Source: Pseudomonas sp. RIT623 (GTDB lineage: Bacteria; Pseudomonadota; Gammaproteobacteria; Pseudomonadales; Pseudomonadaceae). Taken from it: DNA of 64,000 nucleotides. Position numbers and translations under genes: made by a program. Below are positions 53,785 through 64,000 of the stretch, one piece after another (position 1 is the stretch's first letter; every line of letters begins with the position of its first letter). The notes under the pieces are model-generated. The model worked only from the letters and a program-made list of their open reading frames with translations, was not told the origin of the DNA and searched no databases. The stretch covers positions 124,001 through 188,000 of the forward strand of contig NZ_SOZA01000006.1 of NCBI RefSeq assembly GCF_004519305.1, read 5' to 3'.

Positions 53785-55995
53785 ATGAATGCAACCACGC
53801 GTGACAACGGCGACCTTCGGCAACGGGATCTCGATGCCCTGGCCCGCGCCGAGCACGCCGACCCGTTCGCCGTACTCGGCCCGCACCCCGATGGTGCGGG
53901 CGGCCAGTTCATCCGGGCCTTCCTGCCCAGTGCCCTGAGCGTGCGCGTGCTGGCCCGCGACGACGGCCGGGTACTCGCCGAGATGCGCCAGGGTGGCGTG
54001 CCCGGGCTGTTCACCGCGCACCTGGACCAGGCGGCCCCCTACCTGCTGCAGATCGGCTGGGCCGGCGGCGAGCAGGTCACCGAGGACCCTTACAGCTTCG
54101 GCCCGCAGTTGGGCGAGATGGACATGTACCTGTTCGCCGAGGGCAATCACCGCGACCTGTCCGGGCGTTTCGGCGCCCAGCCGACCGAGGTGGATGGGGT
54201 TGCCGGGGTGTGCTTCTCGGTATGGGCGCCGAATGCCCGGCGGGTGTCGGTGGTGGGCGAATTCAACAACTGGGATGGTCGCCGCCACCCCATGCGCCTG
54301 CGCCATGGCGCCGGGGTGTGGGAGCTGTTCGTGCCGCGCCTTGGCGTGGGCGAGACCTACAAGTTCGAAGTGCTCGGCCAGGACGGCGTGCTGCCCCTCA
54401 AGGCCGACCCCCTGGCGCGCGCCACCGAATTGCCGCCGAGCACCGCCTCGAAGGTGGCCGGCGCCCTGGCCCACGAATGGCGAGATGGCCAGTGGCTGGA
54501 ACACAGGGCCCAACGCCACGCCTATAGCGCGCCACTGTCGATATACGAGTTGCACGCCGGCTCCTGGCGCTGCGAGCTAGACGACGCCGGCGAGGTCGCC
54601 CGCTACTACAACTGGCGTGAACTGGCCGAGCGTTTGGTGCCTTACGTGCAGGAGCTGGGCTTTACCCATATCGAGCTGATGCCGATCATGGAGCACCCGT
54701 TCGGCGGCTCCTGGGGCTACCAGCCACTTTCTCTGTTCGCGCCCACTTCACGCTACGGCAGCGCCGAGGACTTCGCGTATTTCATCGACGCCTGCCACCA
54801 GGGCGGCATCGGTGTGATCCTCGACTGGGTGCCGGCGCATTTCCCCACCGACGAGCACGGCCTGGCGCGCTTCGACGGCACTGCGCTGTATGAGTATGAC
54901 AATCCGCTGGAAGGCTTCCACCAAGACTGGAACACGCTGATCTACAACCTTGGCCGCAACGAAGTTCGCGGCTTCATGCTGGCCTCGGCGCTGCACTGGC
55001 TCAAGCACTTCCATATCGACGGCCTGCGCGTGGACGCGGTGGCCTCGATGCTCTACCGCGACTACTCGCGCAAGGCCGGCGAGTGGGTGCCCAACCGCCA
55101 CGGCGGGCGCGAGAACCTCGAGGCCATCGACTTCATCCGCCACCTCAACAGCGTCGCCGCCCATGAGGCGCCGGGCGCGCTGATCATCGCCGAGGAATCC
55201 ACCGCCTGGCCTGGGGTCAGCCAGCCGGTGCAGCAGGGCGGCCTGGGCTTTGCCTACAAGTGGAACATGGGCTGGATGCACGACACCTTGCACTACATCC
55301 AGAACGACCCGATCCACCGCACCTACCACCACAACGAGATGAGTTTCGGGCTGATCTATGCCTACTCCGAGCATTTCATCCTGCCGATCTCCCACGACGA
55401 AGTGGTGCACGGCAAGCATTCGCTGATCGACAAGATGCCCGGCGACCGCTGGCAGAAGTTCGCCAACCTGCGCGCCTACCTGGCTTTCATGTGGATGCAC
55501 CCAGGCAAGAAGCTGCTGTTCATGGGCTGCGAGTTCGGCCAGTGGCGCGAATGGAACCACGACCAGCAACTGGACTGGTACCTGCTGCAGTATCCCGAGC
55601 ACCAGGGGGTGCAGAAGCTGGTGGCCGATCTCAACCGCCTGTACCGCGACCTGCCCGCGCTGCACGAGCAGGACTGCCAGCCCCAGGGCTTCCAGTGGCT
55701 GATCGGCGACGATGCCGCCAACAGCGTGTATGCCTGGTTGCGCTGGAGCAGCCAGGGCGAGCCATTGCTGGTGGTGGCCAACTTCACCCCGGTGCCGCGG
55801 GAGGGGTACCGCATTGGCGTGCCGTTTGGTGAGCACTGGGTGGAACTGCTCAACAGCGACGCGGAGCTGTATGCCGGGTCGAACGTCGGCAACCTCGGGG
55901 CGGTGATGGCCGATGAGGTCGCCAGCCATGGGCAGCTTTTGTCATTGGCGTTGAACCTGCCGCCGTTGGGAGTGTTGGTGATGAAACCGGCATAG
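53785..55995 (+). CDS. glgB: 1,4-alpha-glucan branching enzyme GlgB
   Basis: Adds alpha-1,6 branches to the glucan. The 736-aa product has an N-terminal extension, the CBM48 module ([23 protein letters not shown]), and a GH13_9 catalytic domain with the nucleophile in [19 protein letters not shown], the acid/base in [13 protein letters not shown] and the conserved [11 protein letters not shown] immediately follows the treS stop; GGGGAGAG inside the treS end is the ribosome site. Last of the glgE-treS-glgB unit. Confidence 0.95.
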   Translation: MNATTRDNGDLRQRDLDALARAEHADPFAVLGPHPDGAGGQFIRAFLPSALSVRVLARDDGRVLAEMRQGGVPGLFTAHLDQAAPYLLQIGWAGGEQVTEDPYSFGPQLGEMDMYLFAEGNHRDLSGRFGAQPTEVDGVAGVCFSVWAPNARRVSVVGEFNNWDGRRHPMRLRHGAGVWELFVPRLGVGETYKFEVLGQDGVLPLKADPLARATELPPSTASKVAGALAHEWRDGQWLEHRAQRHAYSAPLSIYELHAGSWRCELDDAGEVARYYNWRELAERLVPYVQELGFTHIELMPIMEHPFGGSWGYQPLSLFAPTSRYGSAEDFAYFIDACHQGGIGVILDWVPAHFPTDEHGLARFDGTALYEYDNPLEGFHQDWNTLIYNLGRNEVRGFMLASALHWLKHFHIDGLRVDAVASMLYRDYSRKAGEWVPNRHGGRENLEAIDFIRHLNSVAAHEAPGALIIAEESTAWPGVSQPVQQGGLGFAYKWNMGWMHDTLHYIQNDPIHRTYHHNEMSFGLIYAYSEHFILPISHDEVVHGKHSLIDKMPGDRWQKFANLRAYLAFMWMHPGKKLLFMGCEFGQWREWNHDQQLDWYLLQYPEHQGVQKLVADLNRLYRDLPALHEQDCQPQGFQWLIGDDAANSVYAWLRWSSQGEPLLVVANFTPVPREGYRIGVPFGEHWVELLNSDAELYAGSNVGNLGAVMADEVASHGQLLSLALNLPPLGVLVMKPA

Positions 55996-56010
55996 GCCAT
56001 GCCACTGCTG

Positions 56011-56076
56011 TTCGCCGGCAAGGCCGGCTCCTACAGGCGAGCGCGATCCCTGTAGGAGGCGGCCTTGCCGGCGAAC
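56011..56076. repeat. REP inverted pair after glgB
   Basis: TTCGCCGGCAAGGCCGGCTCCTAC and GTAGGAGGCGGCCTTGCCGGCGAA face each other between the convergent glgB and autotransporter genes. Confidence 0.87.
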
Positions 56077-56080
56077 AGCG

Positions 56081-57157
56081 CTACCAGCGCATCCTGACGC
56101 CCAGGCTGCCAATCAGCCCATTCAAATCGTTGTCATCCACATCGCTGCTGTAGTCGGCGCTGACGAACAGCGCCACGTTCGGCGTCACCCGGGCCACCAG
56201 GCCCAACCCCAGTTCCACCGTGGCGGCGCTGCGCGAGCTGGAGATCTTGTCCACCTGGTCCAGCTTCACCGGGTCGGCGTTGCTGAAGTCGTACCAGACG
56301 TTGGTGCGCACATAGGGTTCGATGGGCATGCCACGCACCTCGTAGCGCGCCGACAGTTTGGCGCCGACCCGGCCGCTCCAGCTGGGTTGGCTGTCAAAGG
56401 CCTGCAGGGTTTCTTCCTGCGCCTGGCTGCCGGGGAAGAACTGCTGGTTGATCAACTGCGCCTGGGGCTCGATCACCCAGCCGGCGCCCAGGCCGATGGG
56501 GTAGCCGCCCTCCACCGAGAAGGTCATCGCGTGGCCGCTGTCGTCAAGGCGCTGGCCGGCCTGGGAGCGGCCATTGACGTCGATGCGCGTGCCCATGGCC
56601 ACGGCGTCCACGTGCCAGCCCTTCTCGTGAGTCATGCTCCAGTACACGCCCAGGCTCTCGCCACTGAGGTTGACCGCGTTGCGCTGCTTGTCGCCAAGCA
56701 GCGGGCGCATGCCGTTGAAGGTGCTCTGCAGGTTGTTGTGGCCGACGAAGATGCCCGCGCGATGCACATTGCCCGCGTTGGTTTCACGCACGAACAGGTC
56801 CGGGCCGATCACCATCTGCTGGCTGGGTGCCTCCACCTGTGCCGGCGGCTGGGCGCCCTGGCGAGGCGTGCCGGGGAAGAACTGCGCCCACTGGCTGGCG
56901 ATGTGTTCGTTGTCGAGTTGGCCGTGGCGCTCGCCCATGCGTTCGGAAAAGGCGCTGAGCATGCCCTGGCTCAGGCCGCTGGCGCTGACCGGGTCGAGCG
57001 ATAGTCGCGGCACCTCGGGTTGCGCCAGGAAGGGGGCGAAGGGCTCGCCCTCCTGCAGTTCGAACGCGAAGGTTTCCACCGGGGTTGCCAGGAGCAGCGA
57101 CGTGGAAACCGCACAGAAAAAAGCGTCGAAGCGCGAGGGATTCGAGGTGCTTTTCAT
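56081..57157 (-). CDS. Autotransporter-type outer-membrane barrel with short passenger
   Basis: A 358-aa protein. A signal peptide lies near residues 1-32 (FDAFFCAVSTSLLLATPVETFA), followed by ~95 residues of proline-rich linker and a C-terminal autotransporter barrel of ~240 residues (IGPDLFVRETNAGNVHRAGIFVGH, then SVEGGYPIGLGAGWVIEPQAQL) ending LGVRMRW, the usual barrel-closing aromatic residue. There is no long beta-helical passenger, so it may be a free-standing porin-like adhesin remnant. ATG 57157 has CAGGAGATC upstream. Confidence 0.8.
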   Translation of the reverse strand: MKSTSNPSRFDAFFCAVSTSLLLATPVETFAFELQEGEPFAPFLAQPEVPRLSLDPVSASGLSQGMLSAFSERMGERHGQLDNEHIASQWAQFFPGTPRQGAQPPAQVEAPSQQMVIGPDLFVRETNAGNVHRAGIFVGHNNLQSTFNGMRPLLGDKQRNAVNLSGESLGVYWSMTHEKGWHVDAVAMGTRIDVNGRSQAGQRLDDSGHAMTFSVEGGYPIGLGAGWVIEPQAQLINQQFFPGSQAQEETLQAFDSQPSWSGRVGAKLSARYEVRGMPIEPYVRTNVWYDFSNADPVKLDQVDKISSSRSAATVELGLGLVARVTPNVALFVSADYSSDVDDNDLNGLIGSLGVRMRW

Positions 57158-57477
57158 GGCGGATCTCCTGTTGTTGTGTGAAGTGAACAGCCCGATACCT
57201 GGCCTGATGTCACGAGCTGTACGACAAGAACAGGGGCGACCCAAACCAGCGCGCCAGCTTCTTGGAACGCGCACGAGGGCGCGAGCTAGAGGCCCGGCAC
57301 GAGATTTTCCATCTGCTGATTACTGTTCAGCTAAGGAGAGGACGGCGCTTGCGTCAAGAAAGCGTGAAATGATCGATAAATGTCTGTTTAACTACGCAAC
57401 TTATTGAATAAATTAAGAATTTATTCATGTATATCGACAATGGTGATTTACCGCTACGCCGCTATGCCGAATCGTTG
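57158..57477 (-). promoter_or_regulatory. AT-rich upstream region of the autotransporter gene
   Basis: No gene in these 320 bp. On the minus strand a promoter -35 TTGACG (57352-57357), 17 bp, -10 TTAGCT (57329-57334) would give a ~165-base leader. At 57406-57426 the perfect palindrome GAATAAATT-AAG-AATTTATTC stands out in a locally AT-rich stretch and could be an operator or, for the minus strand, a factor-binding site upstream of the promoter. Confidence 0.5.
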
Positions 57478-58272
57478 CTACAACCGTACCTCCACCGCCA
57501 GCGGCAGGTGATCGGACAGGTGGGTCCAGGGCTTGTTGCCGAGGATTCTCGGCGCGTGGCTGTCGGCATTGCGCAGGTACACGCGGTCCAGGCGTAGCAG
57601 CGGCAGGCGGGCGGGGTAGGTGCGGGCGAGCAGGCCATGGTGGCGCTCGAAGGCCTCGTGCAGATCGCGCTGCAGGCCCAAGGTGCGGTTGCCGCGCAGT
57701 TGCCAGTCGTTGAAGTCGCCGGCGATGATCACCGGGGCGTCGGCGGGCAGCGCGTCGAGCAATCGGCGCAGCAGTTGCAGTTGTTGCTGGCGGTGGCTTT
57801 CGAGCAGCGACAGGTGCACGCAGATGGCATGTACCTGGCGTTGCCCGGGCACATCCAGCACGCAGTGCAGCAGGCCACGGCGCTCGGGACCGGTGATCGA
57901 GACGTCGAGGTTGCGGTGTTCGAGGATCGGGTACTTCGACAGCAGGGCGTTACCGTGGTGGCCGTCGGGGTAGACCGCGTTGCGGCCGTAGGCGAAGTCG
58001 TTCCACATGCTGTCGGCAAGGAATTCGTACTGCGAGGTCTGGGGCCAGCCCGGGTAGCGCGCGGCGTGGCGGTCGTGGCTGCCGAGCACCTCCTGGAGGA
58101 ACACGATGTCAGCCCCGGTGCTGCGCACCGCCTCGCGCAGCTCCGGCAGGATGAAGCGCCGGTTGAAGGCGGTGAAACCCTTGTGGGTGTTGACCGTCAG
58201 CACCTTGACCCGGTGCACGGCCGGGGCCTGGCTGACGCTGGCGAAACCTGGACTGCCGGCTTCGAGGTTCAC
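57478..58272 (-). CDS. Endonuclease/exonuclease/phosphatase-fold protein
   Basis: A 264-aa DNase-I-fold hydrolase: VLTVNTHKGF at the N-terminus, metal ligand in DIVFLQEVLG, GNALLSKYPILEHRNLDVS, the DFNDW catalytic segment (IIAGDFNDWQLRG) and the closing SDHLPLAVEV. GTG 58272 is preferred because AGGAG lies five bases ahead; a GTG at 58329 lacks a ribosome site. Relatives are often paired with cardiolipin synthase genes (YbhP-like), which is not the case here. Substrate (nucleic acid or phospholipid headgroup) not resolvable. Confidence 0.85.
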   Translation of the reverse strand: MNLEAGSPGFASVSQAPAVHRVKVLTVNTHKGFTAFNRRFILPELREAVRSTGADIVFLQEVLGSHDRHAARYPGWPQTSQYEFLADSMWNDFAYGRNAVYPDGHHGNALLSKYPILEHRNLDVSITGPERRGLLHCVLDVPGQRQVHAICVHLSLLESHRQQQLQLLRRLLDALPADAPVIIAGDFNDWQLRGNRTLGLQRDLHEAFERHHGLLARTYPARLPLLRLDRVYLRNADSHAPRILGNKPWTHLSDHLPLAVEVRL

Positions 58273-58358
58273 GACCGCTCCTGTTCTTTGAGGGCTGCTC
58301 GGCAGCCCCAGGTTCAACTGGCTCGACACAGTCTAGGACAGGACTTCCTGTTTCGGGT

Positions 58359-60512
<2,154 letters not shown>

Positions 60513-60543
60513 GGCGGTCCTCATGGTCCGGGGAGAGTGGGCC

Positions 60544-60630
60544 ATCGCGGGGCAAGCTCGCTCACACGCACGAGCACTCAGTGACTGAGGCGTGGGGGCG
60601 GCGGTGCGCCGATGCGACTTGCCCCGCGAT
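60544..60630. repeat. REP inverted pair (third family) before glgX
   Basis: ATCGCGGGGCAAGCTCGC and GCGACTTGCCCCGCGAT are inverted around a CACTCAGTGACTGAG core, in the gap between the DUF2934 gene and glgX. Confidence 0.8.
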
Positions 60631-60655
60631 AGGGCGGTACAGGCTTGCTAAAAGC

Positions 60656-60919
60656 TCAACCAGCGGAAGGCTTCGCCGCTCGCGGTTTTTTAGCCGCCGC
60701 AGCCGGCTTCACGCCCGGCAACGCCGCCACCTTGGGCTCTGCCGGTGGCTTGGGCTTGGCCGCTGCCTTCTTGCGTGGCGGCGCCTTGGGGGCCAGCGCC
60801 TCGGCTTCGGCCAGCTTGCGCGCCTTGTCCCAGTGTTCCTCCTCGCGCCCCTCGGGCTTACCCTCCGACTCCCAGATCTGATAGGCGAACTCGCGAATAC
60901 GTTTTTCATCGACACTCAT
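60656..60919 (-). CDS. DUF2934 protein with lysine/alanine/proline-rich tail
   Basis: An 87-aa protein. Residues 1-35 are a DUF2934 helix pair (MSVDEKRIREFAYQIWESEGKPEGREEEHWDKARKL). The rest is a disordered basic KKAAAKPKPPAEPKVAA tail resembling histone-like tails. ATG 60919 has AGGAG seven bases upstream. It sits 20 bp after treY in the same direction; this small gene commonly travels with the glg/tre cluster in pseudomonads. Function unknown. Confidence 0.8.
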   Translation of the reverse strand: MSVDEKRIREFAYQIWESEGKPEGREEEHWDKARKLAEAEALAPKAPPRKKAAAKPKPPAEPKVAALPGVKPAAAAKKPRAAKPSAG

Positions 60920-60939
60920 CACGACGCTCCTGAATACAG

Positions 60940-63714
60940 TTAGGCATGATCAATCAACACATTGACCGGAAACTCTGCCAGCACGGTGCTCAACATCAGC
61001 TCCCTTGAAGGGGTGACAGCACCGCCGCCGAAAAGTCCCGAACAGTTGGCAGGCGACAAGGCAAACGGCAGTACAAGCCGGGTATCGTCCCAGTTCTGAG
61101 CCGGGATCAACGGGGTGGTGGCCGCGCCCAACAGGGCGCTGGCCAGCCGTGGCACGACGATGATGGCGCGCTCGTCCTGGCCGAGGCGGGCAAAGGCCAG
61201 CACCTGGTCGGCGTGGCGGCCCTGTACCCTCAGCGGCAGGTAGGCGCCGCGCTGGAACAGCTCGGGATGGGCCTGGCGGGCGTCCAGCACGCGGGCCACC
61301 AGGGCCTGCTTGATGCGGCCATCGCGCCAGTGGGCGAGCAGTTCGGCCAGGGGCGTGCCGTCGTCGAGGCTGGCGCGCCTGGCCGGGTAGTCCACCGGGC
61401 GGCGGTTGTCCGGGTCGACCAGCGAGAGGTCCCAGTACTCGTTGCCCTGGTACAGGTCCGGCACGCCGGGGGTGGTCATGCGCAGCAGGCACTGCACCAG
61501 GCCGTTCAAGGCGCCAGGGCAGGCCAGGCGCTGCGCGGCCTCATGCAGGGACTGGCGCAGCTGCTGGTTTTCCTCGTCCAGCAGCAGGCCGTCGACATAG
61601 GCCGCGCAAGCCGCCTCGTAGCGTTCGTTGGGCGCGGCCCAGCTGCTGCGCAGCTTGGCTTCGCGCAGGGCCTTGCATTGCCATTGGCGAAGGCGTTCGG
61701 CGTAGCGCTTCAGGGCTTGCGGGGCATGCAGGTCGAGGTCCAGCGGCCAACTGCCGAGCAGCGTCTGCAACAGTAGCAGCTCGTCGCCGGGGCTTGGCGC
61801 CTGGCCATCGTCCAGTGCCTCGCGTAACGGCGCGGCCAGCTCGCGCCAGTGCTCGACCCGGCTGGCCAGCCAGGGCGCGCGTTCGCTGAGCACGGCCAGC
61901 CGTGCGCGGCAGTCTTCGCCGCGCTTGTGGTCGTGGGTGGCGGTGGCCAGCAGGTTGTCGGGAAAGTCGCGCAGGCGGCGCTGGGCTTCGTTGTGGAACC
62001 AGGCCGCATCGGCGCTGAAACGCTCGGCATCGAAGCCCACGTCGTTGCGCGACAGCAGCCGGGCGGATCGATAGAAGGCGGTGTCCTCCACGGCCTTGGC
62101 GGCGCTGGGGGCGGTCAGTTGCTGGAAGCGCACGCAGGCGTGGCGCAGGTGCTTGCGCGGGCGGCCTGGCGGCAGGTGACGCCAGGGTTGGCCGCCAAGC
62201 CAGCGTTCTAGCTGATCGAGCAGCGGCCAGTCGGCTTCCCCCAGCGACTGGCGCGCGCCGGTGAGCGCCTGCTGGAAGAACGCCTCATCCTCGGCAGGTC
62301 GGCCGCAGGCGTTGATGTAGGTGCGGTACACCGGGTAGTGCTCGACCAGCGCCTGCAGCGCCCGGCGAATCGCGCCGAGGGTGAGGTCGCGGGTCATCAG
62401 GTCGTCGCGGGCCACCTGCAGCAGGGCCTGGGCCACCGACTCGCAGTCGCCGGCCAGGCTGGCGTTGAGCACCAGGTGGCGGGCGATGCGCACCTCCTCG
62501 GGGAACTCGGGACGCTCGCTGGTGCTGCGCCATAGTTCGTCCAGGGTGAGCTCGCCCGCAGGGTCGTGCTGCAGCAGCGACACCTGGTTCATGAATTCGT
62601 AGCCGGTGGTGCCGTCGGTGAGCCAGTCGCGGTGCAGGTGTTCGCCCGTGCCGAGGATCTTTTCCACGTAGATCGGGAAGTGTGCCAGCGCGGCATCGAC
62701 GGGGCGTCGCGCCAGCAGCGAATCGACCCGGCGGCGCAGATTGCGGCAGTAGCGGCGCGGATCGGCGAGGCCATCGATATGGTCGATGCGCAGGCCGTCG
62801 ACCAGGCCACGTTCGATGAGCTCGAACAGCTTGGCGTGGGTGGCCTCGAACACCACGGCACGCTCCACGCGCAGGCCGCCGAGTTCGTTGATGTCGAAGA
62901 AGCGCCGCCAGTTGATGTCGTCGGCGGCGGTGCGCCAGCTGGCCAGGCGATAGGTCTGGCGTTCGAGCAGCAAATGCAGGCGCTTGAAGCCTGCTTCGTC
63001 GCGGCTGTCGAAGGCGGCGAGGGCCGCTTGCGGATCCGCGCCGGCGGCGGCCAGGCGCGCCAGTTCGCGGTGTAGCGGCTGGGCCTCGGCCAGAGGGTCG
63101 GCCGCCTCGCCGAGGGTGCTGAAGTGCGCGGCCAGCGCCTGCAGGCGCGGGTCCTCGGCCTGGCCGAGGATGCGTGGATAGTCCAGTGGGCAGATCGGGA
63201 AACGGTGCTCATGGTGGGCGACTTCGAAGCGCCCATGTTGCGCATCGAAGGTCAGCGGGATCTCGCCGTTGTGCAGGGCGGCGCCATAGTCGCTGCCGAG
63301 GAACGGCAGCAACAGCTGGCCGGCCAGCAACGGGTCGCTGGAATGCCACTGGATATCGAAGAATTCCGCGTAGGGGCTGCGCCGGCCCCAGGCCAGCAGG
63401 CTCTGCCACCAGGGGTTGTCGGCGCCGCCCACGGCCATGTGGTTGGACACGGTGTCGACGATCAGCCCCATGCCATGCTGGCGCAGGGCAGCCACCAGGC
63501 GTTCGAGCGCCGCCTCGCCGCCGAGTTCGGGATTGACCCGGGTCGGATCGACCACGTCATAGCCATGGCGCGAGCCTGCGCGGGCGGTGAGGATCGGCGA
63601 GGCGTACAGGTGGCTGATACCCAGCCGGGCGAAATAGGGCACCAGCGGTACCGCGTGGTCGAGGGTGAAGTCGCTGTGCAGTTGCAGGCGCAGGGTCGCG
63701 GTCAAGGGTTTCAT
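60940..63714 (-). CDS. treY: Malto-oligosyltrehalose synthase TreY
   Basis: Converts the reducing end of a malto-oligosaccharide to trehalose; TreZ then releases trehalose. The 924-aa GH13_26 protein shows LRLQLHSDFTLDHAVPLVPYFARLGISHLYASPILTARAGSRHGYDVVDPTRVNPELGG at the start (the TreY signature), the nucleophile in GLRIDHIDGLADP and acid/base in FPIYVEKIL. The C-terminal PDLYQGNEYWDLSLVDPDNRRPVDY is also diagnostic. ATG 63714 overlaps the malQ stop (ATGA). TreZ would lie beyond the window. Confidence 0.95.
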   Translation of the reverse strand: MKPLTATLRLQLHSDFTLDHAVPLVPYFARLGISHLYASPILTARAGSRHGYDVVDPTRVNPELGGEAALERLVAALRQHGMGLIVDTVSNHMAVGGADNPWWQSLLAWGRRSPYAEFFDIQWHSSDPLLAGQLLLPFLGSDYGAALHNGEIPLTFDAQHGRFEVAHHEHRFPICPLDYPRILGQAEDPRLQALAAHFSTLGEAADPLAEAQPLHRELARLAAAGADPQAALAAFDSRDEAGFKRLHLLLERQTYRLASWRTAADDINWRRFFDINELGGLRVERAVVFEATHAKLFELIERGLVDGLRIDHIDGLADPRRYCRNLRRRVDSLLARRPVDAALAHFPIYVEKILGTGEHLHRDWLTDGTTGYEFMNQVSLLQHDPAGELTLDELWRSTSERPEFPEEVRIARHLVLNASLAGDCESVAQALLQVARDDLMTRDLTLGAIRRALQALVEHYPVYRTYINACGRPAEDEAFFQQALTGARQSLGEADWPLLDQLERWLGGQPWRHLPPGRPRKHLRHACVRFQQLTAPSAAKAVEDTAFYRSARLLSRNDVGFDAERFSADAAWFHNEAQRRLRDFPDNLLATATHDHKRGEDCRARLAVLSERAPWLASRVEHWRELAAPLREALDDGQAPSPGDELLLLQTLLGSWPLDLDLHAPQALKRYAERLRQWQCKALREAKLRSSWAAPNERYEAACAAYVDGLLLDEENQQLRQSLHEAAQRLACPGALNGLVQCLLRMTTPGVPDLYQGNEYWDLSLVDPDNRRPVDYPARRASLDDGTPLAELLAHWRDGRIKQALVARVLDARQAHPELFQRGAYLPLRVQGRHADQVLAFARLGQDERAIIVVPRLASALLGAATTPLIPAQNWDDTRLVLPFALSPANCSGLFGGGAVTPSRELMLSTVLAEFPVNVLIDHA

Positions 63715-64000
63715 CGGTCACGCTCCCAGGCTTGTTCGCGGGCCTGGGCCAGCAGTTCCAGGCGCCGGGCGGCGTCCTCGTCGTCCAGCAGTTCGCGCAC
63801 CGGCGCCTTGAAGCGACGGCGCCAGTTGGGATGGCCGGTAGTGGTGCCTGGCAGGTTGGGCTGCTCGTCGCTGCCCAGCAGGTCCTCCAGCGGCACCAGC
63901 ACCAGCGGTGCGCGGGTATGGCCGACGTAGCGGATCGCCGCGTCGATCAGCGCCGAATCGTCGCGCAGTGGCCCGTAGTTCTGCTCCAGGGTGCGGCGCA
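63711..64000 (-). CDS. malQ: 4-Alpha-glucanotransferase MalQ (C-terminal part)
   Basis: The frame is open to the window edge; only the last ~96 residues are seen. LRDDSALIDAAIRYVGHTRAPLVLVPLEDLLGSDEQPNLPGTTTGHPNWRRR is the conserved C-terminal MalQ (GH77) segment, where NLPGT and PNWRRR are family hallmarks. Amylomaltase disproportionates maltodextrins. Its stop overlaps the treY start by 4 bp, making malQ-treY one translationally coupled unit. Confidence 0.93.
   Translation of the reverse strand, partial: RRTLEQNYGPLRDDSALIDAAIRYVGHTRAPLVLVPLEDLLGSDEQPNLPGTTTGHPNWRRRFKAPVRELLDDEDAARRLELLAQAREQAWERDR

Noticed and set aside
60544-60630. CRISPR-like direct repeats in intergenic regions
   Set aside because: The repeated units are inverted REP arms that occur once or twice per site, not direct repeats with regular unique spacers.

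Overview
This 64 kb window is chromosomal DNA of a Pseudomonas of the putida group. The signs are high GC, dense P. putida-type REP palindromes between genes, and gene blocks typical of that group: a prp locus with both acnD/prpF and prpD, a Csu-type pilus cluster, a PrrF small RNA, a liuABCD operon, and a glgE/treS-pep2/glgB plus malQ/treY/glgX set. I see no prophage, CRISPR array, integrase or intact insertion sequence. The mobile-like material is REP elements and one pair of short inverted-repeat (MITE-like) elements.

Layout. 1-8.3 kb (+): 2-methylcitrate cycle, namely the end of a GntR regulator, prpB, prpC, acnD, prpF and prpD. 8.4-11.0 kb (-): acnB. 11.4-14.2 kb: a DUF1289 protein, an unknown 198-aa protein, queD and a patatin-like hydrolase. 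14.5-18.5 kb (+): two small PepSY proteins, a response regulator and a PhoQ-like kinase (resembling the Bqs/Car metal-sensing system), then a candidate structured RNA and an HPP/CBS membrane protein. 18.5-24.4 kb: a LysR regulator, an LRR-protein kinase, prpE, an AFG1/ZapE ATPase and a YdcH-like protein. 24.57 kb: tRNA-Gln(TTG). 24.8-30.0 kb (-): a bacteriophytochrome kinase, a single-domain response regulator and a hybrid kinase. 30.2-36.5 kb (+): four small SCPU pilins, a chaperone, an usher and a two-domain tip subunit. 36.6-39.2 kb (-): an M14 carboxypeptidase, a sigma4-FecR-like fusion, PrrF, and a DUF6124-like protein that is divergent from a CI-like repressor. 40.1-45.7 kb (-): liuABCD, then (+) an acyl-CoA ligase and (-) an orphan acyl carrier protein. 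48.0-64 kb: alpha-glucan and trehalose metabolism in two blocks around an autotransporter barrel and a DNase-I-fold protein.

How the genes work together. PrpE makes propionyl-CoA. PrpC, PrpD or AcnD/PrpF, and PrpB convert it with oxaloacetate to pyruvate and succinate, and AcnB can serve both this cycle and the TCA cycle. LiuABCD turns isovaleryl-CoA into HMG-CoA, but no HMG-CoA lyase and no LiuR gene are present here. TreS-Pep2, GlgE and GlgB build branched glucan from trehalose through maltose-1-phosphate. GlgX, MalQ and TreY run the return path from glucan to maltooligosyl-trehalose. Iron control is concentrated at 38.4-38.8 kb, where two Fur-box promoters sit in tandem.

The less ordinary observations are: a MITE-like pair inserted exactly at two TAG stop codons; a four-hairpin candidate RNA at 17.2-17.3 kb; a CI-like repressor that seems to have lost both autocleavage lysine and cleavage site; a sigma4-FecR fusion directly downstream of PrrF; an LRR-kinase fusion; and a light-sensing phosphorelay operon without a local heme oxygenase.
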